Part shown: one piece after another, positions 25,994 to 34,762 of the stretch
Layout: each line of letters begins with the position of its first letter
How positions within the stretch are numbered: position 1 is the stretch's first letter
From: Arcobacter_B sp049472135
GTDB lineage: Bacteria; Campylobacterota; Campylobacteria; Campylobacterales; Arcobacteraceae
Direction: 5' to 3'
Length of the DNA stretch: 64,000 bases
Assembly: GCF_049472135.1 (NCBI RefSeq)
Contig: NZ_JBMOVV010000005.1
Coordinates: 1 to 64,000 of the forward strand
Program-made: the position numbers and the translations under genes
The notes under the pieces: model-generated
The model's database searches: none
Told to the model about the DNA's origin: nothing
What the model saw: only the letters and a program-made list of their open reading frames with translations

Positions 25994-26006
25994 AACAATT
26001 ATTGTT
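25994..26006. promoter_or_regulatory. AACAAT-type inverted repeat
   Basis: AACAAT-T-ATTGTT is a perfect 6-1-6 inverted repeat with the same outer arms as the site at 18681-18699. It lies ~70 bases upstream of the 41-residue gene. Confidence 0.4.
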
Positions 26007-26057
26007 TTTAGATTAATTTTTTTGTAAAAGCTTATAGGAAGAGTGAATTGAAGTAAA

Positions 26058-26414
26058 TTACTTCAATTCAAATTGTGTAGTATATTCTTGATTATCTAAT
26101 ATAATTTTAAAAGTCCAAGTTCCAATAGCTCTGCCTTTTATATATCTATAATCATAAATAGATCCATGACCAGCAGGCACTATCATCTCTCTACTTCTTG
26201 AAACTTCACCTGTAGGATCAATCCATTGAGCTATGATTGTTTGGTCTTCAACACTTCTTTGTGTTTCAAATTTACAAATAATAGAATTTTCATCTTTTAA
26301 AATAAGACAATCAACTGATGATTCTGTATCATCTTCTATTAAGTTTTCATTTTCTTGAACTTGTGCAACAGCAAATGTTATAAAAAATAAAAAAGGAACT
26401 AAAAATCTAATCAT
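26058..26414 (-). CDS. Small periplasmic protein, 118 aa, unknown
   Basis: I use the ATG at 26412-26414, which overlaps the stop of the preceding gene; an ATG 18 bases earlier would remove nothing but adds a charged prefix to the signal peptide. The signal peptide is IRFLVPFLFFITFAVAQ. The mature ~100 residues are acidic and mostly beta, including a WIDPTGEVSRSREMIVPAG segment and a GTWTFKIILDNQEY strand pair, like a small immunoglobulin-type domain. Two cysteines could form a disulfide. It ends a trpA-bpt-unknown-unknown unit. A short inverted repeat (GAATTGAAGTAA and its match) follows. Confidence 0.65.
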   Translation of the reverse strand: MIRFLVPFLFFITFAVAQVQENENLIEDDTESSVDCLILKDENSIICKFETQRSVEDQTIIAQWIDPTGEVSRSREMIVPAGHGSIYDYRYIKGRAIGTWTFKIILDNQEYTTQFELK

Positions 26415-26637
26415 TTTTATTCTCACTTTCATCTGGTTCTACATCCATATATTTAAGTAATAAATGTTTAATTGGAGCATAAAAAGTTGTCATAGATACT
26501 ATTGCTACGATAAGTTGTGCAATCTTAAATAGCGAGCTATTTTCATCTAATAAAAGCATTACTCCATAGTAACTTAACAATAAAGAGATTATAGCACAAA
26601 TTACAACCGAAACGATTACAACAATATTATAATTCAT
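26407..26637 (-). CDS. Two-helix inner-membrane protein, 76 aa, unknown
   Basis: The ATG at 26635-26637 gives MNYNIVVIVSVVICAIISLL at the N-terminus, then a second helix LFKIAQLIVAIVSMTTFYA and an acidic C-terminal tail (DVEPDESENKND). An upstream in-frame ATG at 26661 lacks a ribosome site, whereas GGGAAAAA precedes this one. It overlaps the end of bpt by 11 bases and the start of the next gene by 8, so all three are coupled. No family recognised. Confidence 0.6.
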   Translation of the reverse strand: MNYNIVVIVSVVICAIISLLLSYYGVMLLLDENSSLFKIAQLIVAIVSMTTFYAPIKHLLLKYMDVEPDESENKND

Positions 26638-27364
26638 ATTTTTCCCAAATAGTTTCTTCATTTAATGTAGGTCTATTTTTTAAAACCTCAAATGGTTGAT
26701 AAGCCTCTTTATATCCCATTGAAAAGTGATCTTTAATCCAATAACCAAGATATATATAAGGAATATTCATCTCTTTTGCAATCTTAATTTGTGCTAATAT
26801 AGAAAACTTACCAATTGATAAATCAGCATAATCATGGTCATAATAACAGTAAATAGCAGAAATAGACTTAGGCAAAATATCAACTAATGCCACACCTATT
26901 AATTTATCATCTTTCATATACAAAAACTCTTTTGCATACTCTGCTTTACCTTCTACATATGACTTAGCATATTCATTTGGCTCGATTTTACTAAAAGGCC
27001 AATCTTTTTTTTCATTCATTAATTCATGATATTTATTATAAAGATTAAGATGTTCAACAGTCATTGAAGGAGGTCTTATATAAAGTTTAGTATCTTTGTT
27101 TCTATTAATTACTCTTTTTTCAGATTTTGAAAACTTATAATTTTTTACATCAATTCTCATTGATATACATTTATTACAGCTTTTACACTCTGGAACAAAG
27201 TGCATTTTACCAAATCTTCTCCAACCTCGCTCTAACATTTGTTGATATTGAGTTGTTGAACAATCATACATGTATCTATATCTAATATCTGATATTTCAT
27301 CATCAAAATAAGAACACTCTCTTTGTTCTTCAACAAACTCTATATCTTTATTTAAAATATGCAT
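26627..27364 (-). CDS. bpt: Aspartate/glutamate leucyl-tRNA-protein transferase
   Basis: This 245-residue protein has the N-terminal arginyltransferase-type domain with CKSCNKCISMRIDV near 60-73 and the C-terminal GNAT-like half with YIYLGYWIKDHFSMGYKEAY. Bacterial Bpt adds leucine to proteins with N-terminal Asp or Glu, making them N-end-rule substrates for ClpS/ClpAP. Both adaptor and protease genes are in this window, as is the other transferase, Aat. It begins one base after trpA ends, so the genes are in one transcript; no metabolic link is known. Confidence 0.93.
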   Translation of the reverse strand: MHILNKDIEFVEEQRECSYFDDEISDIRYRYMYDCSTTQYQQMLERGWRRFGKMHFVPECKSCNKCISMRIDVKNYKFSKSEKRVINRNKDTKLYIRPPSMTVEHLNLYNKYHELMNEKKDWPFSKIEPNEYAKSYVEGKAEYAKEFLYMKDDKLIGVALVDILPKSISAIYCYYDHDYADLSIGKFSILAQIKIAKEMNIPYIYLGYWIKDHFSMGYKEAYQPFEVLKNRPTLNEETIWEKYEL

Positions 27365-27365
27365 C

Positions 27366-28121
27366 TTATTGGTTTATTTTTTCTTTAATCTCTTTAACAA
27401 TTGAAGAGATTCTTTTTATTTTCTCATTATTAGATAATGATTCATCAATTAAATGTTTAACAAATGCACTACCAACAATAACACCATCTACACCTTGAGC
27501 TTTTTCTTGACAAGTTTTTTCATCAACACCAAATCCAATATATAATGGAGTATTAGTATATTTTCTAACACTTTGAATAACTTTTGATAAATCTTCACTT
27601 TGTCCACTACCTGTAATACCTGCATAAGCTACCATATAAATAAACTTTTGTGAATTTTCAACAACTTGTTTTATTCTTTCTTCACTATGAGTTGGAGCTA
27701 CAAATGAAATATTAGCTTTATTATATTTTGTATATAAATCTTTTAAATTCTGTGCCATTTCAAAAGGAACATCAGGAATAATTGTTCCATTTACACCAAA
27801 TTCATCTGCTTTTTTTAAGAAATTTTCAACTCCATAACTATAAAATGGATTCATATAACCCATCCATAAAGTATCAATATCTTTTGCTATTTTTGATGAA
27901 ACTTCAAATAAGTCATCTAATTTAAAATTATTTGCTAATGCAATTTGATTAGCTTTTTCAATTACTGGTCCATCAGCAACTGGATCAGAAAAAGGAATAC
28001 CTAATTCTAAAATATCAACTCCAGCTTCTTTCATACTAAATGCTAAATCAACGCTAAAGCTATTATCTGGAACTGATGATGTTATATAACCAACTAATTT
28101 TTTCTGTGTGTTTTCACCCAT
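27366..28121 (-). CDS. trpA: Tryptophan synthase alpha chain
   Basis: This 251-residue TIM barrel cleaves indole-3-glycerol phosphate to indole. Catalytic Glu lies in DILELGIPFSDPVADGPVIE (near 37-56) and Asp in the same stretch. The phosphate-binding GITGSGQ and IGFGVDEK segments are also present. The trpB partner is not adjacent; here trpA heads an operon with bpt, so tryptophan genes must be dispersed. The ATG at 28121 and the MGENTQKK prefix are accepted because no better start follows. Confidence 0.95.
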   Translation of the reverse strand: MGENTQKKLVGYITSSVPDNSFSVDLAFSMKEAGVDILELGIPFSDPVADGPVIEKANQIALANNFKLDDLFEVSSKIAKDIDTLWMGYMNPFYSYGVENFLKKADEFGVNGTIIPDVPFEMAQNLKDLYTKYNKANISFVAPTHSEERIKQVVENSQKFIYMVAYAGITGSGQSEDLSKVIQSVRKYTNTPLYIGFGVDEKTCQEKAQGVDGVIVGSAFVKHLIDESLSNNEKIKRISSIVKEIKEKINQ

Positions 28122-28201
28122 TTAAAATAATCCTATTAATATTTATAAAGATTACATTCTATCAAAAATCATCTTTTTTTCATATTTAATTTTAACTTAA
28201 T

Positions 28202-31200
28202 CTATTTCTTCGTAAGTTTTTTAGGAAGCTGAATAATTATTTTAGCTCCTACAAAAACTTCATTATTTACAACTATTTCTTCATTTTCAATTTTTATATT
28301 TCCATTTAAGCTCTCATTGATTATCTTATAACACATATAAAGTCCTAAACCTGTTCCTTGTGATTCATGTTTAGTTGTAAAATAAGGTTCAAACACCTTT
28401 TCTAAAATCTCTTCAGGAATTCCTCCTGCATTATCATGGATAGTTATTACAACACCCTCTTCAAACTCTTCAAGGAAAACTCTAACTACTCTATTATCTT
28501 CACTAATATCTTTTAAGGCATCTTTTGCATTATTTAAAATATTTGATAAACATTGAATAAGTTCATTTTCATAACTCTCAATTTTTAAATTGCCCTTCAT
28601 TTTAGTTTGAATATTTATAAAATGATTTGCCATAGCTGTACCAACAATATTTAATGCCTTATTGATTGTGCTACTTACATTAAACTCATCTTTGAATTTG
28701 TCACCTTTTATGAAGTTTCTAAAATCATCAATTGTTTGAGATAAATATTTAGAAGTTTCTGTAATTTTATCCATATCATGAACAAACTCTTTTTTATCTA
28801 TTTGCATATTCATATCTTCTTTTAATTTGTAAGAGCTTGAAATAGAAGATATTATAGTTAGTGGCTGTCGCCATTGATGTGCTATATTCCCTATCATTTC
28901 ACCTAAAGCAACCATTTTTGATTGTTCTGTAATTATTCTATTTTTATTTTCAATCTCTTTACTTTGAAGTATTTCTAAAGTAATATTTATTAACTCTATT
29001 AGATAAAAGCTTTGTTCATGCAGTTTTACAATACTTATATGAATTAAAAAGTGTTCATCATGCCCATCTTTTGAAAGAATAACTTTTAAGTTTCTTTGAT
29101 TTTTATCATATAACTCTTCAACCCAAGTATTTGCATTTGTATTAGCAGATGAAATATAGCTTTTATTTTTATAATCTTTAAAAAGATTAAACATACAACC
29201 ATAATCTCTTTTAAAATCTTCAAGATTAGAATATGAATCAAAAAAGTTTAAAAAGGCTTTATTAACTTTTGTCATTTCACTTCCTGAGTGAAGAACTAAT
29301 ATAGTAGATGAACCATTTAAAATAGAGTCATATTCATCATTTTGTTTTTGTATTTTTAATCTTTTTTCAACTTCTTTATTAATTTTTGATTTAAGTACAA
29401 AAATAAAAATAGCCAACAATAAAATAAGTAAAATAAGTCCTGCTAAATAGTTCCATAAAAAAGTATAACTCTCACTCTCTTCATACTCAACTTTTAACCA
29501 TTTATCTACAATCTCATCTCTTTTTTGAGTATCAATTTGCGCTATTCCTTTATTTAAAATAGAAACTAAAATAGGATTAGTACTTCTTATTCCTATTTTT
29601 TGATGACCAATTGCATCATTAAAATGAACAAGATTTACCTTTAAATCTGTAAATAGATATTGTTTTATATTATGAATTATTACAGGAAGTGGAGCAAATA
29701 TTCCATCAGCTTTATTCTCTTTTATCAAACTTAGTGCATCTTTATAATCATTTACAATCATAAGTTTTATGCTAGGATATTTTTTAGATAAATATTCTAC
29801 TTCAACGGTTTTTCTTTTTACCACTAAAATTTTGTTTTTAAAGTCTTCTAATTTATTACTTTTAGCATAATCATTTTTAGTAATAATACCCATAGCAATA
29901 GTAATATATGGTTTTGTAAAAATAAGCTTCTCTTTTCTTGATTCACTATCATTTATATTTACGACACCACTTATTTCATGATTCATAGCTTTATTTAAAA
30001 CATCTGGCCATGAGTTTGAATAGAACTCAATTTTTTTACCAATTTGCGTTTCTAAAGCTTTTATAAAATCTATTGTAAGACCATTTAACTCTTTTTTCTC
30101 ATCTAGAAAATTCATAGGAGCATAATCATTATCAACTCCCAATACTATATCATTTTCACTTAACCATAATCTTTCTTCTTTTGTTAATTCAAAAGATGGC
30201 TTTTTATGTTCATTTGTAATAAACCATTTTTTCTTTATATCTCTTAAATCACTCGTACTTAAAGTACTTTCAATCTTATTTAATAACTCTATTAACTCTT
30301 TATTCTCTTTATTTGCAGCAATATATAAACTATTTGCTGAGTCATTCTCTTTTACATACTTTAAATTTGTAATATAGTTTTCTAACATCACATATTGAAG
30401 TGAACCTAAAGTTCCATGCCCAACATCAGCAAATCCATCAGATACAGCTCTTACAACCTCAGTACTATCATCTAAAGTTACAACATCAATATTTGGATAA
30501 GTATCTTTTAAATAATCATCAACATAATAGTCTTTTACAATTGCTAATTTTTTGCCATTTAAATCTTCAAAATCATCTATTAATTCAGCCTCTTTTCTTA
30601 AAACAAAACCATTACTAATCTTCAAATAACTATTATTTGTAAATAATAAATCATTCTCTCTTTTTTCATTTTTTGCAATATTTAAAATTAAATCTAACTC
30701 GTTTGATTTTAATTTTTCTAATGCTTCACTCCAAGAAATTCCAGAAATAAACTCAACTTCCAAGCCAAGTTCATCAGCAACTTTTTTAATATAATCAATA
30801 GAATAACCTTTTGGTTCACCATTTTCATTGTAATTATAAGGTGCCCAATCTTTTTCATTGTAAACTTTTAGAACTTTTTTATTTTCAATCCAAGATAACT
30901 GTTCTTTTGTAAAAGTTTTTAGACTCTTTTGCTCAAACTCTTTTACAATTAGTTTCCATTTTTCCTTTAGATATAACTCTTCTTCATACTTAACTTCATT
31001 TATTGCTTTATTTAATATTTCTTGTAAAATCTTCCAATCTTTTCTAATTCCAATCTTTTCAAAAAAATTAGAAATATCGTTAACTTTTGCTTCACCACTA
31101 ATTGCAACATTTGTAATAAAATATTCGCTTATTAGATGTTCAAAAGTAGAAGACATACCAACAGTAGCATCAGCTTTTCCAGTAGAAACAGCTTTTAGGG

Positions 31201-31723
31201 CTTCTAAATTATCTTTCACAGAAAGCAGTTTTACTAAAGGGTAGTTTTGTTTAAAAAGTCCCTCAAAATAATAACCTTTTGGAATAGCTAATGTTTTATT
31301 TTTTAGTTCGGTTACAGAAGTGATTGGTTTATTTTTATTTGAATAGATAAAAGGATAAGATTTTAAATAAGATTCTGTAAAATTTAAATACTCTTCTCTT
31401 TGTTTTGTTTGAACAACATTTAAAACTATATCAATTTTTTTCTCTTTAGCCATGTTTAAATAATCATCCCAAGAATGATCAGTAACATATTTAACTTCAA
31501 TACCCAATTTTTTTGCAAGCAAATTCATATAATCAATTGAATAACCTTGTATAATTCCATTTTTATTGAAGTTAATTGGAATATAGTCGGACTCATTTTG
31601 GGCAACTAGAACAGGATGCTCTTTTAACCATGATATTTCTTCTTGAGTTAAAGTAGAAACTGTTGGTTTTGCAAAAAGAGTAAACATAAAAACTACAAAG
31701 AATAAAATTAATTTTTTAATCAT
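28202..31723 (-). CDS. Orphan sensor histidine kinase with three periplasmic solute-binding domains
   Basis: A large 1173-residue BvgS-like kinase. After a signal segment (LILFFVVFMFTLFAKP) come three tandem bacterial extracellular solute-binding (family 3) domains, roughly 25-260, 270-500 and 510-740, each starting with a W/L-rich EE(I/Q/R)xWL repeat and containing GYSIDYMNLLAKKLG-type signatures. Then a membrane helix (about 748-772), a PAS-like region, the phosphoacceptor box GEMIGNIAHQWRQPL and a HATPase domain (NAGGIPE and GTGLGLYM). No receiver or phosphotransfer domain is attached, and no response regulator is next to it. It probably senses amino acids or similar ligands. It is divergent from panB. 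Confidence 0.92.
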   Translation of the reverse strand: MIKKLILFFVVFMFTLFAKPTVSTLTQEEISWLKEHPVLVAQNESDYIPINFNKNGIIQGYSIDYMNLLAKKLGIEVKYVTDHSWDDYLNMAKEKKIDIVLNVVQTKQREEYLNFTESYLKSYPFIYSNKNKPITSVTELKNKTLAIPKGYYFEGLFKQNYPLVKLLSVKDNLEALKAVSTGKADATVGMSSTFEHLISEYFITNVAISGEAKVNDISNFFEKIGIRKDWKILQEILNKAINEVKYEEELYLKEKWKLIVKEFEQKSLKTFTKEQLSWIENKKVLKVYNEKDWAPYNYNENGEPKGYSIDYIKKVADELGLEVEFISGISWSEALEKLKSNELDLILNIAKNEKRENDLLFTNNSYLKISNGFVLRKEAELIDDFEDLNGKKLAIVKDYYVDDYLKDTYPNIDVVTLDDSTEVVRAVSDGFADVGHGTLGSLQYVMLENYITNLKYVKENDSANSLYIAANKENKELIELLNKIESTLSTSDLRDIKKKWFITNEHKKPSFELTKEERLWLSENDIVLGVDNDYAPMNFLDEKKELNGLTIDFIKALETQIGKKIEFYSNSWPDVLNKAMNHEISGVVNINDSESRKEKLIFTKPYITIAMGIITKNDYAKSNKLEDFKNKILVVKRKTVEVEYLSKKYPSIKLMIVNDYKDALSLIKENKADGIFAPLPVIIHNIKQYLFTDLKVNLVHFNDAIGHQKIGIRSTNPILVSILNKGIAQIDTQKRDEIVDKWLKVEYEESESYTFLWNYLAGLILLILLLAIFIFVLKSKINKEVEKRLKIQKQNDEYDSILNGSSTILVLHSGSEMTKVNKAFLNFFDSYSNLEDFKRDYGCMFNLFKDYKNKSYISSANTNANTWVEELYDKNQRNLKVILSKDGHDEHFLIHISIVKLHEQSFYLIELINITLEILQSKEIENKNRIITEQSKMVALGEMIGNIAHQWRQPLTIISSISSSYKLKEDMNMQIDKKEFVHDMDKITETSKYLSQTIDDFRNFIKGDKFKDEFNVSSTINKALNIVGTAMANHFINIQTKMKGNLKIESYENELIQCLSNILNNAKDALKDISEDNRVVRVFLEEFEEGVVITIHDNAGGIPEEILEKVFEPYFTTKHESQGTGLGLYMCYKIINESLNGNIKIENEEIVVNNEVFVGAKIIIQLPKKLTKK

Positions 31724-31865
31724 CTATTTTCAACCTTTTTTCGTAATTTTTAATGTAACTTTATATTTATTAATTTTTTCTAAAACATAGCCTACTTTAC
31801 GATAATGTTGGAATAATTTAGATACAATAATTAGAAATTTAAATACACTATTAGGAAAACTTACA

Positions 31866-32675
31866 ATGAGTATTATCAAAAATGATTTTGAGAAAATGAA
31901 TGTTACAAAAATAAAAAAAGCAAAAAATAATAAAAAACTTACAATGATTACTGCATATGATGCACTTTTTGCTAAACTTTTTGAAGAAATAGCTGATATG
32001 ATTTTGGTTGGTGATAGTTTAAATATGAGTTTCGCAGGTAAACCAGATACTTTATCTGCAACATTAGATCAAATGATTTATCATACAAATGCAGTTTGTA
32101 CAGGAGCACCTAAAGCTTTTGTAATTTTAGACATGCCATTTGGAACATATAACAATAAAGATGAAGCATTAGCAAATGCAGTTAAAGTATATCAAGGAAC
32201 AAATGCAGCAGCAGTAAAAATAGAAGGTGGAGAAGATAGAGCACATATTATCAAACATTTAACTTCAAACTCTATTGCAGTTGTTGGACATATTGGACTT
32301 ATGCCTCAATATGTAAGAAGTGAAGGTGGATACAAAGTTAGAGGTAAAACACCAGAAGATACAGAACAACTAATCAAAGATGCAATTGCAGTTGAAAAAG
32401 CTGGTGCTTTTGCTGTAGTAGTTGAAGGAGTTATGAGTGATGCTGCTAAAAAGATTTCTGAAGCTGTTTCAATACCAACTATTGGTATTGGAGCTGGAAA
32501 TGTAACTGATGGACAAGTTTTAGTTTGGTCAGATATGCTTGGATTTTTTGAAGAGTTTAAACCAAAATTTGTAAGACACTATATGAATGGTGCAGAAACT
32601 GTAAAAGAAGCTGTAAATCAATATAGAAGTGATGTACAAGACTCATCATTCCCATCTAAAGACGAAGAGTATTAA
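31866..32675 (+). CDS. panB: 3-methyl-2-oxobutanoate hydroxymethyltransferase
   Basis: A 269-residue barrel enzyme that makes ketopantoate for pantothenate and coenzyme A. Signatures include MITAYDALFAKLFEEIADMI, the metal-binding VGDSLNMSF, and PTIGIGAGNVTDGQVLVW near the C-terminus. Two bases separate its stop and ruvB's start, so the two share a transcript with the exporter gene. panC and panD are not here. Confidence 0.97.
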   Translation: MSIIKNDFEKMNVTKIKKAKNNKKLTMITAYDALFAKLFEEIADMILVGDSLNMSFAGKPDTLSATLDQMIYHTNAVCTGAPKAFVILDMPFGTYNNKDEALANAVKVYQGTNAAAVKIEGGEDRAHIIKHLTSNSIAVVGHIGLMPQYVRSEGGYKVRGKTPEDTEQLIKDAIAVEKAGAFAVVVEGVMSDAAKKISEAVSIPTIGIGAGNVTDGQVLVWSDMLGFFEEFKPKFVRHYMNGAETVKEAVNQYRSDVQDSSFPSKDEEY

Positions 32676-32677
32676 GA

Positions 32678-33706
32678 ATGGAAAGAGTTGTAGAAGTTGA
32701 ACAAGTCTCTTTTGAAGAGGATAATGCAGAAGTAAGTCTAAGACCCTCTTCTTGGGATGATTACATCGGTCAAGAGAAAATCAAAAAAAACTTAAAAGTT
32801 TTCATTGAAGCTTCAAAAAAAAGAGCAGAAGCCTTAGACCATATACTTTTTTATGGACCTCCAGGACTTGGAAAAACTACTATTTCTTACCTTATTTCAA
32901 ATGAAATGAATACAAATATCAAGATTACAGCAGGTCCTATGATAGAAAAATCAGGGGATTTAGCTGCAATTTTAACAAATCTTGAAGAAGGTGATATTCT
33001 ATTTATTGATGAGATTCACAGACTAAGTCCTGCTGTTGAAGAGATTTTATATCCTGCAATGGAAGATTATAGACTTGATATTATTATAGGTTCAGGACCT
33101 GCTGCTCAAACTGTAAAAATTGACCTACCAAGATTTACTTTAATTGGTGCAACTACAAGAGCTGGTATGCTTTCAAATCCTCTAAGAGAAAGATTTGGTA
33201 TGCATTTTAGAATGCAGTTTTATACACATGATGAGTTAGCAAAAATTATTCAAAAAGCTTCACTTAAACTTGAGAAGCATTGTGAAGATGATGCTGCCCT
33301 TGAAATTTCAAGAAGAAGTAGAGGAACACCAAGGGTTGCACTAAGATTACTTAGAAGAGTAAGAGATTTTGCTGAAGTTGAAAATGAAAACTCGATACAT
33401 ATGAAAAGAGCTCAATATGCTCTTGATGAACTTGGAGTAAATGAAACAGGCTTTGATGAAATGGATATAAATCTTCTTGAATTGTTAGTATCAAATAAAG
33501 GTAAACCAATGGGGTTATCAACAATAGCAGCAGCACTTAGTGAAGATGAAGGAACAATCGAAGATGCAATTGAACCTTATCTTTTAGCAAATGGATATAT
33601 TGAAAGAACAGCAAGAGGAAGAATTGCTTCTGTTAAAACATATGAAATGTTTAGATTATCATATCCAGGTAGTGAAAAACTCGAACCTGAAGGAACGCTA
33701 TTTTGA
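32678..33706 (+). CDS. ruvB: Holliday junction branch migration helicase RuvB
   Basis: A 342-residue AAA+ motor of RuvABC. Walker A GPPGLGKTT and Walker B DEIHRL are seen in the first 150 residues. Sensor/arginine-finger elements are LIGATTRAGMLSNPLRERFG, and the C-terminal winged helix holds RIASVKTYEMF. The next gene starts within its stop codon (TTGA overlap). Confidence 0.98.
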   Translation: MERVVEVEQVSFEEDNAEVSLRPSSWDDYIGQEKIKKNLKVFIEASKKRAEALDHILFYGPPGLGKTTISYLISNEMNTNIKITAGPMIEKSGDLAAILTNLEEGDILFIDEIHRLSPAVEEILYPAMEDYRLDIIIGSGPAAQTVKIDLPRFTLIGATTRAGMLSNPLRERFGMHFRMQFYTHDELAKIIQKASLKLEKHCEDDAALEISRRSRGTPRVALRLLRRVRDFAEVENENSIHMKRAQYALDELGVNETGFDEMDINLLELLVSNKGKPMGLSTIAAALSEDEGTIEDAIEPYLLANGYIERTARGRIASVKTYEMFRLSYPGSEKLEPEGTLF

Positions 33707-34749
33707 GACCAGTCTACTTTTTAGTCGCAATTGCTTTAGTTACAATCTTTTTTATGGTGGAACTTTTTTCACCATTTTTAAAAGCTATGTTCGTAGCTTT
33801 ACTTTTAGCAGTTGCAACAAACTCTTTAACATTTTATTTAGAGAATAGATTAAGAAGTAGAATAGTTGCCACTAGCTTTATGACTATAAGTTTAGCTGGA
33901 ATATTTTTTATTCCAGTAATGTACTGTATTTTCTCTTTTGCAAATGCTTTTAAAGGAATCGATCAAAAACTACTTATAAATGGTTTTGAAAATATCAAAC
34001 TTTGGGTTGAAAATATTTCTGAAGATTTTCACTTTTTAAAAGATTTATTGAATCAAATACTAGAAAAGATTGATGTGGGACAATTGGCTCAAAACATCAT
34101 ATCAACAGGGGCATATTTAGGAAGAAACTCTGCATCATTTATGATGGATATGGTTATGATACTTATATTTTTCTTCTTTTTCACACTATATGCAGGAAAT
34201 CTATCTACTTATATAAAAGGTTTACTACCCATACAAAAAGATGATTCTATTATACTTTTTACAGAATCTTCTAATGTTATGACAGTAGTTTTATACTCTA
34301 TTTTAGTTACTGCTGTATTTGAAGGATTTTTATTTGGATTCTTTTTAACTTTTTATAGATATGATGGTCTGTTGTTAGGAGTACTTTATGGTTTTGCTTC
34401 ACTTATTCCAGTAATTGGGGGAGTTATTATGTGGCTTCCAATAGCTATTTATGAAGCGATGACAGGAAGTATTACAAATGCAATTGTAATAGCTGTCTAT
34501 TCTATTTTAATGATTTCAGTATTTGCAGATACTTTTGCAAAACCTATAATCATTAAGTATATAAATCAAAAAGTAGTTAGAAGTCCAACTAAAATAAATG
34601 AGATTTTAATCTTTTTCTCTATTGTAGCAGGACTTTCAACTTTTGGTTTTTGGGGTATGATTATAGGACCCGCAACGGTGACATTTTTTATATCAATAAT
34701 GCACCTATTAAAAAAATATTCAAATGAATATAAAGAGAATGCTTTTTAA
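33703..34749 (+). CDS. AI-2E family transporter / putative permease
   Basis: A 348-residue inner-membrane protein with about eight helices. The family pattern is the GLLLGVLYGFASLIPVIGGV stretch and the P-rich GMIIGPATVTFFISI at the C-terminus. Members include the TqsA exporter and others of unknown substrate; no LuxS gene is here. The start is TTG, overlapping the ruvB stop by four bases, so translation is coupled. A palindromic terminator follows the stop. Confidence 0.88.
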   Translation: MRPVYFLVAIALVTIFFMVELFSPFLKAMFVALLLAVATNSLTFYLENRLRSRIVATSFMTISLAGIFFIPVMYCIFSFANAFKGIDQKLLINGFENIKLWVENISEDFHFLKDLLNQILEKIDVGQLAQNIISTGAYLGRNSASFMMDMVMILIFFFFFTLYAGNLSTYIKGLLPIQKDDSIILFTESSNVMTVVLYSILVTAVFEGFLFGFFLTFYRYDGLLLGVLYGFASLIPVIGGVIMWLPIAIYEAMTGSITNAIVIAVYSILMISVFADTFAKPIIIKYINQKVVRSPTKINEILIFFSIVAGLSTFGFWGMIIGPATVTFFISIMHLLKKYSNEYKENAF

Positions 34750-34762
34750 AAGCATCTCTTTT
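34732..34762. terminator. Bidirectional terminator around the transporter stop
   Basis: AAAGAGA (34732-34738), then TGCTTTT (34740-34746), pairs with AAAAGCA (34748-34754) and TCTCTTT (34755-34761) with one bulged base. The transporter stop codon lies at the loop. Confidence 0.75.

Noticed and set aside
26043..26067. GAATTGAAGTAA inverted repeat as terminator
   Set aside because: Good stem but no T-tract; could be chance around the gene end.
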